From: CAZYVA01 sp964650695
GTDB lineage: Bacteria; Bacillota; Clostridia; Lachnospirales; Lachnospiraceae
Direction: 5' to 3'
Length of the DNA: 64,000 nt
Assembly: GCA_964650695.1 (NCBI GenBank)
Contig: CAZYVA010000002.1
Coordinates: forward strand, 1 to 64,000
A program made the translations under genes and the position numbers. The notes beneath the pieces were generated by a model, which was not told the origin of the DNA, ran no database searches, and was given only the letters and a program-made list of their open reading frames with translations. Shown one piece after another: positions 1-9,603 of this stretch; the stretch's first letter is position 1, and the number at the start of each line of letters is the position of its first letter.

Positions 1-21
1 GTTCGAATCCCCGCACGCTCA
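1..21 (+). tRNA. 3' end of a tRNA gene cut by the window edge
   Basis: The window opens inside a T-loop (GTTCGAATCC), followed by the 3' T-stem strand CCCCG, a seven-base acceptor strand CACGCTC and an A discriminator. The anticodon lies outside the window, so the isoacceptor cannot be named. CCA does not appear to be encoded. Confidence 0.7.
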
Positions 22-141
22 CGGAAAATGCCTTGGAATGCGGATCCGGCCGATGTTTGGAAGCAAATTTACCGTTCATAAAGCATAGATTTTTTGACGC
101 CCAGATCCTACAACGTATCTTTTGTCCTTGTCCTGCTATGG

Positions 142-190
142 AAGAACTGCCGCGAAATTCGCACCTGTTATTTCGCGGCGGTTCTTTATT
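142..190 (+). terminator. Rho-independent terminator-like hairpin
   Basis: A 17-bp perfect stem (142-158 with 170-186, AAGAACTGCCGCGAAAT and its complement) closes an 11-base loop and is followed by TATT. It probably ends transcription of the tRNA gene or cluster to the left. The rest of 22-300 shows no convincing coding region. Confidence 0.75.
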
Positions 191-212
191 CATGTGGGGT
201 TCTTTTTTGAAT

Positions 213-281
213 CGGCTTATAGCTTTCAAAGAAAGCGCTCTGCGGCTGGCAGGGGGGAGGGGCCGTGAATGGGAACAATCG
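213..281 (+). repeat. Dispersed repeat family A, partial copy
   Basis: This stretch (TATAGCTTTCAAAGAAAG, CTCTGCGGCTGGCAGG, GGAGGGGCCGTGAATG) matches the right half of fuller copies at 37531-37637 (+) and 54461-54561 (-). The shared landmarks are a TATAGC(C/T)TTCAAAGAA block, a (T)CTG(C/T)GGC block and a terminal GGGGAGG/GGAGGGGCCGTG block. The left arm of the element is absent here. Confidence 0.6.
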
Positions 282-306
282 GCTTGGGGCTTCGGGGATT
301 TTTCAC

Positions 307-335
307 TGTACAAAGCGCCAGGAATTGGGTATACT
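307..335 (+). promoter_or_regulatory. Candidate sigma-A promoter for tilS-hpt-ftsH
   Basis: A TGTACA -35-like box (four of six consensus bases) lies 17 bases before a good TATACT -10 box. It sits about 100 bases upstream of the chosen tilS start. The -35 is weak, so this is only a candidate. Confidence 0.4.
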
Positions 336-436
336 GAACGAAGAGCCAAAGACAACGGTGAAGCGGCACTTTGGCCATGTTGGAGATAGAGGATAGTGGG
401 AAACGCTGTGCAGGTCCTGGGAGATTGCTGCGGGCT

Positions 437-1843
437 ATGGAAAAAAAGATCAAAGCGTATATAAAAGAACACCGGATGCTTGAAAAAGGGGACAAGGCCA
501 TTGTCGGCATATCGGGCGGGGCCGACTCGGTATGCCTTCTTTTCGTGCTGGGGAAACTAAAGGAAGAGTTGGGCTTTGAACTGACGGCGGTGCATATCCA
601 CCACGGGCTGCGCGGGGAGGAAGCGGATAAAGATGAAAATTACGTCCGGGCGCTTTGCAAACGCCTGGGGGTGGAGTTGGCCTGCTTCCATGAACAAGCG
701 GACATTTACGCGAGGGAGAGGGGGCTTTCCGTTGAGGAAGCCGGGCGGGAGATCCGGCGTCGGCGCTTCCTCCAGGTTTTAAAGGAACAGAAGGGGACAA
801 GGATCGCGCTGGCGCACCATCTCAATGACAATGCGGAAACGGTGCTGTTCCATTTGTGCCGGGGGACTGGCCTCCGGGGAGCGTCCGGGATCGCACCGGT
901 AAGCGGCGTGTGGATCCACCCGCTTTTATGCGTGGGAAGGAAAGACATCGAAACATACCTGGCGCAGCAGAACGTGAAGTGGTGTATAGACCGGACAAAC
1001 CTGGAGAACGCTTATACACGTAACCGCCTGCGCAACGATGTACTGCCATGCCTGGAGGAGTACGTCAACCCGCAGGCGGCCGCCCATCTCCATGCGTTTG
1101 CCGGGCAGGCGAGGGCGCTCTGGGGGTATCTGGAAGGGGAGATCCAGGGATATCTGGGACGGTGTACAGCTCAGAGGGAAAGCGGATGGGGGGAAACGGG
1201 TTTTTTCCTGGAAAAAGACGCTTTCTACCAGGTCCCGGAAGCGTTAAGGCCTTATGTGATGTTTGAATGGCTGGCCCGTGCGGCTGGGAAACGAAAAGAC
1301 CTGTCGCAGGTCCATGTGAAAATGCTGCTGGATTTATTGGAAAAACAAACGGGGCGCACATGCACGCTGCCCTACGGGATGGCCGCTGTTAAGGAATACG
1401 AGGGGCTCTTCCTGGGAAAAAAGGCCGGCGCAAGGCCGCCCGGCATGGCAGGCCCGGATAAGGGCTGCCGGATGCGCATATTTGAAAAAATGGGAAAAAT
1501 ACAGGCATTTCCGGAAAATTATTACACGAAATGGTTTGATTATGATATAATCAAAAATACTGTTGAAATCCGGCACAGGCAGCCGGGGGATTTTATTGTG
1601 ATCGACCGTGAGGGAAGACGGCAGAAATTAAAACAGTATTTTATCAACCAGAAGATCCCGCGAAGCGAAAGGAACCGCATCTGGCTCGCGGCGGACGGCG
1701 GCCAGATCATGTGGGTGGTCGGGTACAGGCAGAGCCAGGCATACCAGGTTACGGAACGGACAAAGACGATCTTGGAAATTGAATTTACAACAGACGGGAA
1801 AGGGAAGGGACATGGCAGAGAAAGTAAGGGTGTTGATATCTGA
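437..1843 (+). CDS. tilS: tRNA(Ile)-lysidine synthase TilS
   Basis: Predicted cytoplasmic ATP-dependent ligase that attaches lysine to C34 of the CAU-anticodon tRNA-Ile, changing it from Met to Ile decoding. The N-terminal PP-loop motif ISGGADS is at about residues 25-31, followed by the N-type ATPase core (AVHIHHGLRG, LAHHLNDNAETVLF), the TilS substrate-binding region and a C-terminal domain (RHRQPGDF, KLKQYFINQKIPRSERNRIW). The 468-aa length is normal. ATG 437 is chosen because GGGAG lies 13-17 bases upstream and the protein then begins MEKKI, as usual; an in-frame TTG at 371 would add 22 unlikely residues. It overlaps hpt by 32 bases, the classic tilS-hpt-ftsH arrangement. Confidence 0.95.
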   Translation: MEKKIKAYIKEHRMLEKGDKAIVGISGGADSVCLLFVLGKLKEELGFELTAVHIHHGLRGEEADKDENYVRALCKRLGVELACFHEQADIYARERGLSVEEAGREIRRRRFLQVLKEQKGTRIALAHHLNDNAETVLFHLCRGTGLRGASGIAPVSGVWIHPLLCVGRKDIETYLAQQNVKWCIDRTNLENAYTRNRLRNDVLPCLEEYVNPQAAAHLHAFAGQARALWGYLEGEIQGYLGRCTAQRESGWGETGFFLEKDAFYQVPEALRPYVMFEWLARAAGKRKDLSQVHVKMLLDLLEKQTGRTCTLPYGMAAVKEYEGLFLGKKAGARPPGMAGPDKGCRMRIFEKMGKIQAFPENYYTKWFDYDIIKNTVEIRHRQPGDFIVIDREGRRQKLKQYFINQKIPRSERNRIWLAADGGQIMWVVGYRQSQAYQVTERTKTILEIEFTTDGKGKGHGRESKGVDI

Positions 1844-2339
1844 GGAGGAAATTGACAAACGGATCCGTGAATTGGGCAAACAGATCAGCGCGGATTATGC
1901 AGGGAAAAGCGTCCATTTGATCTGTGTTTTAAAGGGCGGCGCGTTTTTCATGTGCGAACTGGCGAAGCGGATCACGGTCCCGGTGTCGATAGATTTCATG
2001 AGTGTATCCAGCTATGGGGACAGCACGGTCTCCAGCGGGATCGTCAGGATCGCCAAGGATCTGGATGAGCCGCTGGAAGGGAAGAACGTGATGATTGTAG
2101 AAGATATCATTGATTCCGGCAGGACATTGTACTATTTGATCGATATCCTGAAAAAAAGGAACCCAAACAGCATCCGCCTGTGCGCGCTTTTGGACAAACC
2201 CGAACGCCGGGTGAAGGACGTCAGGGTGGATTATGTGGGGTACAATATCCCGGATGGGTTTGTGGTCGGTTATGGGCTGGATTACGCGCAGAAGTACCGG
2301 AATCTGCCATACATCGGCGTTGTGGAAGGTATGGAATAA
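1812..2339 (+). CDS. hpt: Hypoxanthine phosphoribosyltransferase
   Basis: Purine salvage enzyme that transfers the phosphoribosyl group of PRPP to hypoxanthine or guanine, in the cytoplasm. The PRPP-binding signature VMIVEDIIDSGRTL is near residue 95, and the usual KGGAFF and YVGYNIPDGFVVGYGLDY motifs are present. At 175 aa the length is standard. ATG 1812 is chosen because AAGGGAAGGG lies just upstream and the protein then begins MAEKVRVLIS; an upstream in-frame ATG at 1779 sits deep in tilS without a ribosome site. The gene starts inside the 3' end of tilS, which suggests translational coupling. Confidence 0.95.
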   Translation: MAEKVRVLISEEEIDKRIRELGKQISADYAGKSVHLICVLKGGAFFMCELAKRITVPVSIDFMSVSSYGDSTVSSGIVRIAKDLDEPLEGKNVMIVEDIIDSGRTLYYLIDILKKRNPNSIRLCALLDKPERRVKDVRVDYVGYNIPDGFVVGYGLDYAQKYRNLPYIGVVEGME

Positions 2340-2357
2340 AAGGAGGAGCAAATTAAA

Positions 2358-4241
2358 TTGAACGAGAGAAGGAATAGAGGGATCAGCGGTTTCAGTGCGC
2401 TGGTATTCATAATATTCTTATTTGGAATGCTCTGGTTCACAAACCAGATGGAGCAGCAGGAGACGAATATGACGTGGAAAGAGTTTGAAGCGCTTCTGGA
2501 CAAGAAGGATGAAGTCGTCTCCGTCAACATTGCCCAGAACAAAAACATTCCAACCGGAAGCGTCACGGTTGAGGTAAAAGACGGGGATGAGACCGTGCAA
2601 AAATACCTGTATGTTTCCGACGTCAATAAAGTGGAGGAACTGCTGGACGAAAAAGGGATTGATGATTACCATCTGGCGGACGTGCCGCAGGAAAGCTGGT
2701 TTGCCAACACCGTGATCCCGCTGCTTTTGACCCTGGCCGGGGTCGCCGCCATTTTCATGCTGATGAACCGGCAAGGCGGCGGAATGAGCGCGAAAGCGAT
2801 GAATTTCGGGAAGAGCCGCGCGAAGATGAGCAAGGAAGGGGAAAATGCCGTGACATTCTCCGAGGTGGCGGGCCTGAAAGAGGAAAAGGAAGAGCTGGCG
2901 GAGATCGTGGATTTCCTGAAATCCCCGAAAAAGTACATCCAGGTCGGGGCAAGGATCCCGAAAGGGCTTTTGCTGGTCGGGCCTCCGGGGACAGGGAAGA
3001 CCTTGCTTGCAAAAGCGGTGGCCGGGGAAGCGGGCGTGCCGTTTTTTACAATTTCCGGGTCGGATTTCGTGGAAATGTTTGTCGGCGTGGGGGCGTCCCG
3101 CGTCCGGGATTTATTTGAGGATGCAAAGAGGAATGCGCCGTGCATTATTTTCATCGATGAGATTGACGCGGTCGCGCGGAGGCGGGGTACCGGCATGGGC
3201 GGCGGCCATGATGAGCGCGAGCAGACCTTGAACCAGATGCTTGTGGAGATGGATGGTTTCGGGGTCAACGAAGGTATTATCGTCATGGCGGCGACGAACC
3301 GTGTGGATATCCTTGACCCGGCCATCCTGCGTCCGGGGCGCTTCGACCGAAAAGTCGTGGTCGGGTGCCCGGACGTAAAGGGGCGGGAAGAGATTTTGCA
3401 GGTACACGCGAAAGGGAAGCCGCTGAGCGAAGAGATCGACCTGAAGCAAATCGCGCAGACGACGGCCGGCTTTACCGGGGCCGACCTGGAGAACCTTCTC
3501 AATGAGGCGGCCATCCTGGCGGCGAAGGATAACCGGGTATTCCTGAAGCAGGAGGATATCAGCAAAGCATTCGTGAAAGTCGGGATTGGCGCCGAGAAGA
3601 GAAGCCGGGTGATATCTGAAAAGGAAAAGAAAATCACAGCGTACCATGAAGCCGGGCACGCGATTTTATTCCATGTCCTGCCGGATGTAGGCCCGGTTTA
3701 CAGTGTGTCGATCATCCCGACAGGATCGGCTGGCGGTTATACGATGCCGCTGCCGGAAAAGGATGAGATGTTCAATACAAGAGGGCGGATGCTCCAGGAA
3801 ATCGTGGTGTCCCTGGGAGGCCGCGTGGCGGAAGAGCAGGTCTTTGACGATATCACTACCGGTGCGTCGCAGGATATCAAGCAGGCAACCAGCATCGCGA
3901 AATCCATGGTGATGAAATTCGGGATGTCAGAGGCTGTAGGGCTGGTCAATTACGATGATGACAGCGATGAGATCTTTATCGGCCGCGACCTTGCGCATAC
4001 ATCCAGAGGATATGGGGAAAGCGTGGCAACCGTTATCGATAAAGAAGTGAAGCGGATCATTGATGAATGCTATACAAAAGCGAAAAGCATTTTGAAAGAG
4101 TATGAGGCGGTACTGCAGGCTTGCGCGGCCCTTTTGCTGGAAAAAGAAAAGATTTCAAGGGAGGAATTTGAAGAGTTGTTTCTTCCGGCAGGCAAAAAAG
4201 CGGCGTCCTGCCCAGGACCGCTCCCGGACGGGGCGGTATAA
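2358..4241 (+). CDS. ftsH: ATP-dependent zinc metalloprotease FtsH
   Basis: Membrane-anchored AAA+ protease that degrades misfolded membrane proteins and regulatory proteins. There is an N-terminal transmembrane helix (about residues 11-26), a periplasm-side domain, and a second helix near 118-136. Then come the AAA module with Walker A GPPGTGKT, the pore motif [14 protein letters not shown] and Walker [11 protein letters not shown], and the M41 protease domain with zinc site HEAGH. The 627-aa length is usual. The start is TTG at 2358, supported by AGGAGG about 12 bases upstream and the beginning MNERRNRG. It follows hpt by 18 bases and is probably in the same operon. Confidence 0.96.
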   Translation: MNERRNRGISGFSALVFIIFLFGMLWFTNQMEQQETNMTWKEFEALLDKKDEVVSVNIAQNKNIPTGSVTVEVKDGDETVQKYLYVSDVNKVEELLDEKGIDDYHLADVPQESWFANTVIPLLLTLAGVAAIFMLMNRQGGGMSAKAMNFGKSRAKMSKEGENAVTFSEVAGLKEEKEELAEIVDFLKSPKKYIQVGARIPKGLLLVGPPGTGKTLLAKAVAGEAGVPFFTISGSDFVEMFVGVGASRVRDLFEDAKRNAPCIIFIDEIDAVARRRGTGMGGGHDEREQTLNQMLVEMDGFGVNEGIIVMAATNRVDILDPAILRPGRFDRKVVVGCPDVKGREEILQVHAKGKPLSEEIDLKQIAQTTAGFTGADLENLLNEAAILAAKDNRVFLKQEDISKAFVKVGIGAEKRSRVISEKEKKITAYHEAGHAILFHVLPDVGPVYSVSIIPTGSAGGYTMPLPEKDEMFNTRGRMLQEIVVSLGGRVAEEQVFDDITTGASQDIKQATSIAKSMVMKFGMSEAVGLVNYDDDSDEIFIGRDLAHTSRGYGESVATVIDKEVKRIIDECYTKAKSILKEYEAVLQACAALLLEKEKISREEFEELFLPAGKKAASCPGPLPDGAV

Positions 4242-4265
4242 AATCATAGATAGAGGGGGCGCTTT

Positions 4266-6299
4266 ATGAACGAGCAGGCCTTATTTTGCGATGGCTCAGG
4301 CTGGTATGTATCGCCGCAGGAGCCGGATTTCAACCAGGAGGTCATACTGCGTTTCCGGACAGCAAAAGAAGATACTGTCCGTATCCGTTTATTGACAGAT
4401 TCAGGAAGCTATGAGTTGAAAAAAGAATCCACCGAAGGGGAATTCGATTATTATTTTATTGAATGGCGGGTAGGGAAAAAGCCCTTCCGGTATTGTTTTG
4501 AGATCATGGATAAGGAGCGCGTCTGTTATTACGACCGGCGCGGGGTCGTCGGGGAGACAAGGGAGGAATGCTGTTTTTGCATCGCGCCGGGGTTTTCCAC
4601 GCCGGAATGGGCGAAAGGGGCTGTGATGTACCAGATTTTCACGGACCGGTTTTATGACGGCGATGCTTCGAACAATGTAAAAACCAATGAATATTTTTAC
4701 ATCGGCGGCTACAGCACGCAGGTGGAACACTGGGGCCAATACCCGGCGGCGATGGATGTACGGGAGTTTTACGGCGGCGATCTAAAGGGCGTCATGAAGA
4801 AGCTGGATTACCTGCAAGGGCTGGGTGTGGAGGTTTTGTATTTCAACCCTTTGTTTGTCTCGCCGTCCAGCCATAAATATGACACGCAGGATTATGACTA
4901 TATCGATCCCCATTTTGGGGTGATCGCGGAGGATGGGGGCGAGCTGCTTGCGCCTGGCGACCATGACAACATGCATGCGACAAAATATCAGAAGCGTGTC
5001 ACGGAAAAAGCGAACCTGGAAGCAAGCAACGCCCTGTTTATCCGGTTGGTGGAGGAGCTGCACCGCCGGGGCATGAAAATCATCCTGGACGGCGTATTCA
5101 ACCATTGCGGTTCTTTCAATAAATGGATGGACCGCGAGCGGATCTATGAGGGGCGGCCAGGGTACGCGCCGGGGGCTTATGTGGACTACAGAAGCCCGCA
5201 CCGCAGTTTTTTCCGTTTCCAGAAGGATGACGGAAAAGATTCGCCTTATTTTGGGAATTACGATGGCTGGTGGGGGCATGATACCCTGCCAAAGCTGAAT
5301 TATGAAGGTTCCCGGACATTGGAGGACTATATTTTACGCGTAGCGGAAAAATGGGTGTCGCCGCCTTATAATATCGATGGCTGGCGGCTGGATGTCGCGG
5401 CGGACCTGGGCCACAGCCCGGAGTATAACCACAGGTTCTGGAAAAAATTCCGGCGCATCGTGAAGAAAGCAAATCCGGATGCATTGATCCTGGCGGAGCA
5501 TTACGGGGACGCCTGCCCATGGCTGCAGGGCGATGAGTGGGACAGTGTGATGAACTACGATGCGTTCATGGAGCCGGTGACATGGTTCCTTACAGGCATG
5601 GAAAAACACAGTGACGAATACAGGGAAGATTTGCTGGGAAACGCGGATGCTTTTGTGTCCGCCATGCAAGAAAGGATGGCAAGGATGATGACGCCATCCT
5701 TGCAGGCGGCCATGAATGAGCTTTCCAACCACGACCATTCCCGCTTCCTGACAAGGACCAACCATAAAGCGGGAAGGGCGGCTGCCCTTGGCCCGGAGGC
5801 GGCGGAAAAGGATGTGGACACAGCGGTCATGCGGGAAGCGGTCGTCATGCAGATGACGTGGGTCGGCGCCCCTACGGTTTACTACGGGGACGAGGCAGGC
5901 CTGTGCGGGTTTACGGATCCGGACAACCGCCGCGCTTACCCCTGGGGGAAGGAAGACCAGAGGCTCCTTGCGTTCCATAAAGAGATGATCCGGATCCATA
6001 AAAACAGCAGGGCGCTGAAGGATGGATCGGTTTTGATGCTTTACTGGGAAAGGGATATCCTTGCTTACGGCAGGTTCACCGAGGATGAGCAGGTGATTGT
6101 CATTGTGAATAACGGCAGCATCCCGAAGGAAGTGTCCGTACCCGTATGGAGGACAGGGACGCCGATGCGCGGGGAAATGCGCCGGTTGATGTATACGCAT
6201 CAGAGCGGGTATACCAAGGAAACAGAAACATACGCGGTCCAGGGCGGAGAAGTGGTTGTAGAGATGGGGGCGAAGTCCGCGTTGGTGATGGAAGGGTAG
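4266..6299 (+). CDS. GH13 alpha-glycosidase (neopullulanase/cyclomaltodextrinase-like)
   Basis: Predicted cytoplasmic enzyme acting on alpha-glucans or maltodextrins; no signal peptide is visible. An N-terminal beta-sandwich (about residues 15-105) resembles the CBM34-type domain of neopullulanases. The GH13 barrel carries the four conserved regions: GVFNHCG, DGWRLDVA (nucleophile Asp), ILAEHYGD (acid/base Glu) and NHDHSRF (third Asp). TVYYGDEAGLCGFTDPDNRR is typical of this subfamily. The 677-aa length fits neopullulanase-like proteins. The ATG follows GAGGGGGC by a suitable distance and lies 24 bases after ftsH. Exact substrate cannot be read from sequence. Confidence 0.9.
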   Translation: MNEQALFCDGSGWYVSPQEPDFNQEVILRFRTAKEDTVRIRLLTDSGSYELKKESTEGEFDYYFIEWRVGKKPFRYCFEIMDKERVCYYDRRGVVGETREECCFCIAPGFSTPEWAKGAVMYQIFTDRFYDGDASNNVKTNEYFYIGGYSTQVEHWGQYPAAMDVREFYGGDLKGVMKKLDYLQGLGVEVLYFNPLFVSPSSHKYDTQDYDYIDPHFGVIAEDGGELLAPGDHDNMHATKYQKRVTEKANLEASNALFIRLVEELHRRGMKIILDGVFNHCGSFNKWMDRERIYEGRPGYAPGAYVDYRSPHRSFFRFQKDDGKDSPYFGNYDGWWGHDTLPKLNYEGSRTLEDYILRVAEKWVSPPYNIDGWRLDVAADLGHSPEYNHRFWKKFRRIVKKANPDALILAEHYGDACPWLQGDEWDSVMNYDAFMEPVTWFLTGMEKHSDEYREDLLGNADAFVSAMQERMARMMTPSLQAAMNELSNHDHSRFLTRTNHKAGRAAALGPEAAEKDVDTAVMREAVVMQMTWVGAPTVYYGDEAGLCGFTDPDNRRAYPWGKEDQRLLAFHKEMIRIHKNSRALKDGSVLMLYWERDILAYGRFTEDEQVIVIVNNGSIPKEVSVPVWRTGTPMRGEMRRLMYTHQSGYTKETETYAVQGGEVVVEMGAKSALVMEG

Positions 6300-6312
6300 A
6301 GAATCATTGTAA

Positions 6313-8769
6313 ATGAAACGTGGAAAAAAGCGCAGCAGGAAAAGGATCATTTTAATAGAAGCCGGTATTTTAGCCGCGCTCTTTCTGGCGGCCGTGGTGA
6401 TTTTTAGCTTTTTCACGAACCGGAAAGACGGCGCGGCCACGGATATGGAGGCGGCATCTTATCCGCAAGTATCGTTTAGCTATGCGGGCTATGAACTGAA
6501 TCTCCTTCCGGGATACGCAAAAGAAATGAGCCTTACCGATATGCGCGACACGATCACGCCAGTCTCGAACGCGCGGCTGGAGATGAAGCTTTCGGAAGAG
6601 GAAACCATCCAGAGCATGGAAGCGGTCATTTATACTTTGGATGGGACAGAGGAGCTTGCGAGGGAAACCGTGGACAACCCTGGGGCGGATGTCAATCTTG
6701 CGTTCGGGGACGGGACGGTGCTGGACGAAGAGCGGATCCTGGCGATCATCCTTTCCGTGGGGGAGGATGAAAAACGTTATTATTACACAAGGGTTGTGGA
6801 TTCTTCGGATAAAAATATTGTGGAATGCCTCGACTTCATAAAAGAGTTCCATGACAATGCCCTGGCGAAAACGGACAGCTCCAGCATCAGCGCGTCGATC
6901 GAGCCGGATGAGACCGGGGATAATACAACATTCGGGCATGTCACCATCCATTCCGATTACGCGCATGTCACCTGGGGAGAGATGTCACCGACGGTCATCG
7001 GCAGTGAAATGTGGATGATCAAGGAAATGAACAGCGTCACGTCTTCGGTACAGTTGCAGTACCGGGTGCGGTGCGCGGGGGATGAAAACGAGGAAGAGAC
7101 CTACAAGGTAAAAGAATTTTTCCGGGTACGTTACCAATCGGACAAAAAACAGACGTTGCTTTTGGATTACGACCGGACGGCGGATCAGATTTTTAACGCG
7201 GGCCAGGCGGTCCTGGATGAAAAAGGGATCCTTTTGGGGATCGGGGATGAGGACGTCCCATACCTGGCAAGCAAGGATGGGACGAAGGTTTCTTTTGTGC
7301 AGGCGGATGAGCTTTGGAATTATGACGGGGGATCCGGCGAACTCTCACAGGTTTTCAGTTTTGCACCGGAAGAAAATACGGATTCGAGGAATTGGGTTTC
7401 GCAGCACAAAATTTCCCTGTTGAATATAGACAACAAGGGAAATACCGCTTTTGCTGTTTTTGGCTACATGAACCGAGGGGAACATGAAGGAGAAGTCGGG
7501 GCGGCAATTTACTATTACGACCATGCGGAGAACCTTTTGGAAGAACGGCTGTTCCTTTCCACGGATCAGTCTTATGGGCGCGCCATTATCCAACTTGGGG
7601 ACCTGATGTGTTACAGCGCCGGGAGGGATGTGCTGTATACGCTGTCGGACGGGACATTGTATCAGATCACGGCAGGGAAAAACCGGGTCCGGGAGCTTCA
7701 GACAGATCTACAGGACGGGGCGTACGCGGTGTCCGGGGACGGCAAATATATCGCTTACCAGAATGGCAGCGGGGAACAGAAAGCCAGCGAGATACAGGTA
7801 CTCGATCTGTCATCCGGGGATTCCCGTACCCTTCTCTGCGAGGAGGGCGAGGAAATCTGGCCGCTTGGGTTTATGGAAAGCGATTTTGTGTACGGGGTTT
7901 CCCGCCAGAGCGATTCCGGGCAGATGATTTCCGGCGAAAACGTGAAGCCGATGTACAAACTGGAGATCCAAAACAGCAAAGGGGAGATCCTGAAGACTTA
8001 CGAGCAGGACCATATATACATTTTAGGCGCATCCTTTGAAAAAAATATGATTACTTTAAACCGTGCTGTAAAAGAAGGGACGCGTTACAGCGCCGCAGAA
8101 GAGGATTATATTACGAACAATGACGCGGTTTCGGAAAGCAAGGTCTATATAGAAACCTATTCCACAGATTTAAAGGGGAAACAGGTACGCATCACCATCG
8201 GTGATGGGATAGAGGATCCAGATACAAAGGTATTGGAGCCGGAACAGGAATTGGATGAGGATCCAAAAACATTTACCCTGGAACCAGAGGAAGGGAAAAA
8301 ACAGTTTTACGTGTACGGCTGCGGGGAACTGCAAGCCGTCTGTACCCGTGCGGGGGAGGCGGTTATTTTGGCGGATCGTTATAATGGGATCGTCGTAGAT
8401 TCTGCACAGGGTTATGTCTGGGAGCGGGGGAACCGGGACCTGAAGTATACAATCACAGGGCAGGATGCTTTGCTGGCTCAGATGCGCACGGCGCTCACAT
8501 CGGGGGCGTCCCCGATGGAAGCAGCCGGGCAGGCGGAGGACCGGGAAGGGCTTGACCTGACCGGCTGTACCCCGGAAGAACTGATGTACATTGTGAACCA
8601 GGACCGGCCGGTCATCGCCATGCTGAATGCGCAAAAATCGGTGATCATCATCGGCTATTCGGAAACAACCTTGACTTACATGGATACCGAGAGCGGGGCA
8701 ACGAAGAGCGTCTCTCTGGAAAAAATGGACAAAATGACCGAAGGGACAGGGCATATGTATATCGGCTAG
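6313..8769 (+). CDS. Membrane-anchored extracellular protein of unknown function with degenerate papain-like C-terminus
   Basis: An 818-aa protein with a basic N-terminus, one transmembrane helix (about residues 12-33, LAALFLAAVVIFSFF) and a long outside region. The middle (about 270-620) reads like repeated beta-strand blades (VPYLASKDGT, YAVSGDGKYIAYQNGSG, QVLDLSSGDSRTL), suggesting a propeller-like fold. The last 100 residues (LTGCTPEELMYIVNQDRPVIAML, IIIGYSETTLTYMDTESG) resemble the C39-like/papain-like fold of clostridial surface proteins; the usual catalytic His-containing motif is not evident, so activity is doubtful. GGAAGGG lies about 16 bases before the ATG. It starts 13 bases after the glycosidase. 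No specific function is proposed. Confidence 0.75.
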   Translation: MKRGKKRSRKRIILIEAGILAALFLAAVVIFSFFTNRKDGAATDMEAASYPQVSFSYAGYELNLLPGYAKEMSLTDMRDTITPVSNARLEMKLSEEETIQSMEAVIYTLDGTEELARETVDNPGADVNLAFGDGTVLDEERILAIILSVGEDEKRYYYTRVVDSSDKNIVECLDFIKEFHDNALAKTDSSSISASIEPDETGDNTTFGHVTIHSDYAHVTWGEMSPTVIGSEMWMIKEMNSVTSSVQLQYRVRCAGDENEEETYKVKEFFRVRYQSDKKQTLLLDYDRTADQIFNAGQAVLDEKGILLGIGDEDVPYLASKDGTKVSFVQADELWNYDGGSGELSQVFSFAPEENTDSRNWVSQHKISLLNIDNKGNTAFAVFGYMNRGEHEGEVGAAIYYYDHAENLLEERLFLSTDQSYGRAIIQLGDLMCYSAGRDVLYTLSDGTLYQITAGKNRVRELQTDLQDGAYAVSGDGKYIAYQNGSGEQKASEIQVLDLSSGDSRTLLCEEGEEIWPLGFMESDFVYGVSRQSDSGQMISGENVKPMYKLEIQNSKGEILKTYEQDHIYILGASFEKNMITLNRAVKEGTRYSAAEEDYITNNDAVSESKVYIETYSTDLKGKQVRITIGDGIEDPDTKVLEPEQELDEDPKTFTLEPEEGKKQFYVYGCGELQAVCTRAGEAVILADRYNGIVVDSAQGYVWERGNRDLKYTITGQDALLAQMRTALTSGASPMEAAGQAEDREGLDLTGCTPEELMYIVNQDRPVIAMLNAQKSVIIIGYSETTLTYMDTESGATKSVSLEKMDKMTEGTGHMYIG

Positions 8770-8828
8770 CCGCTTTGCGGCACAAGAGGAAAGGCGCAGG
8801 TCCGCCTTCTGTCCTTGCAGGATGCGGG

Positions 8829-9329
8829 TCAGGGCGCGGCGCCCCTTTGGCCCTGGAAAAGATGGCTGTATCTTTTTAATGCGGAGTATAGGATCATCCC
8901 CAGCACGGAGCAGGAAAGGAATTCCCCTGCGCCGATGGTCAGCATCATGAATGGGATGGGAAGCCGGACGCCGTAACCGTAGTAGAGTACGAAAGGGATG
9001 ATGGCGGCATTGGCTGCGACGGGGGGGATGGTGCCGAGGATCGGGCGTGCATTCCGCAAAAGATACGTAAAGACAGCCCCGATTAACGTGGCAAGGCTTC
9101 CAAAGATAATATCTGGAAGGATCCCGCCACCCATGATATTGGCGATGAGGCAGCCCGCAAAAACCCCTGGGACCGCGGCTGGCGTCAGCAGCGGGAGGAC
9201 CGTGAGGGCTTCGGAAACCCGCACCTGGATTTCTCCATAGGAAATCGGCTGGAATACAAGCGTCAATACGACATAGATGGCGGCGATCATGGCCGCCTGG
9301 GTCAGAAAAGTGATGTTTTTGAACTGCAT
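8829..9329 (-). CDS. queT: QueT-family queuosine precursor transporter
   Basis: A 166-aa integral membrane protein of the QueT family, thought to be the substrate-binding S component of an ECF-type importer for queuosine precursors such as preQ1. It starts MQFKNITFLTQAAMIAAIYV and has about five hydrophobic segments; the family-typical AIYVVLTLVFQPISYGEIQVRVSEAL region and the APHDIIFGS-like GILPDIIFGSLAT segment are visible. ATG 9329 is chosen because AAAGGAG lies 8 bases upstream; the frame stays open far upstream, but that extension crosses the promoter and leader. A candidate preQ1-type leader precedes it. Confidence 0.88.
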   Translation of the reverse strand: MQFKNITFLTQAAMIAAIYVVLTLVFQPISYGEIQVRVSEALTVLPLLTPAAVPGVFAGCLIANIMGGGILPDIIFGSLATLIGAVFTYLLRNARPILGTIPPVAANAAIIPFVLYYGYGVRLPIPFMMLTIGAGEFLSCSVLGMILYSALKRYSHLFQGQRGAAP

Positions 9330-9337
9330 AGCTTTAT

Positions 9338-9385
9338 TCTCCTTTAGTTTTGTTTTACGTGAGGAAGGTCTCGAACTCACGGGAT
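9338..9385 (-). promoter_or_regulatory. Candidate preQ1-type riboswitch leader of queT
   Basis: Read on the minus strand, the leader has a short stem GTGAG/CTCAC around the loop TTCGAGACCTTC, then an A-rich tail GTAAAACAAAACTAA running into the ribosome site AAAGGAG. This order (five-base stem, 12-base loop, A-rich tail, Shine-Dalgarno) resembles class I preQ1 aptamers; the loop CCTT could also pair with AAGG of the ribosome site as in translational pseudoknot switches. The canonical loop UAG that pairs with CUA in the tail reads GAG here, so class assignment is open. Confidence 0.5.
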
Positions 9386-9429
9386 AGGTTGTGAAAATGG
9401 CTCTGTTTACGGCACTTTCAACGATGGGC

Positions 9430-9458
9430 AGTATAGCATGGTTCCCGATAGAAGTCAA
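9430..9458 (-). promoter_or_regulatory. Sigma-A promoter of queT
   Basis: On the minus strand TTGACT is followed after exactly 17 bases by TATACT. It lies about 100 bases upstream of the queT start, leaving room for the structured leader. Confidence 0.75.
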
Positions 9459-9521
9459 GGAAAGGATGGCCGTTGCCAGGAGCAGCCGTTGGTGGGCCGT
9501 GCATAGTAGCCATGATAAGCG

Positions 9522-9550
9522 TTGCAAATTGCGTCTGGACAATATACAAT
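9522..9550 (+). promoter_or_regulatory. Candidate sigma-A promoter for the 34-aa membrane peptide
   Basis: TTGCAA and TACAAT are separated by 17 bases, about 55 bases upstream of the small ORF at 9604. It runs divergently from queT. Confidence 0.55.
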
Positions 9551-9603
9551 AAGGATGGGGGTTTTGGGAGGCCCCCTCAGGTAGATGAAAAGAAGGTGGG
9601 AAT

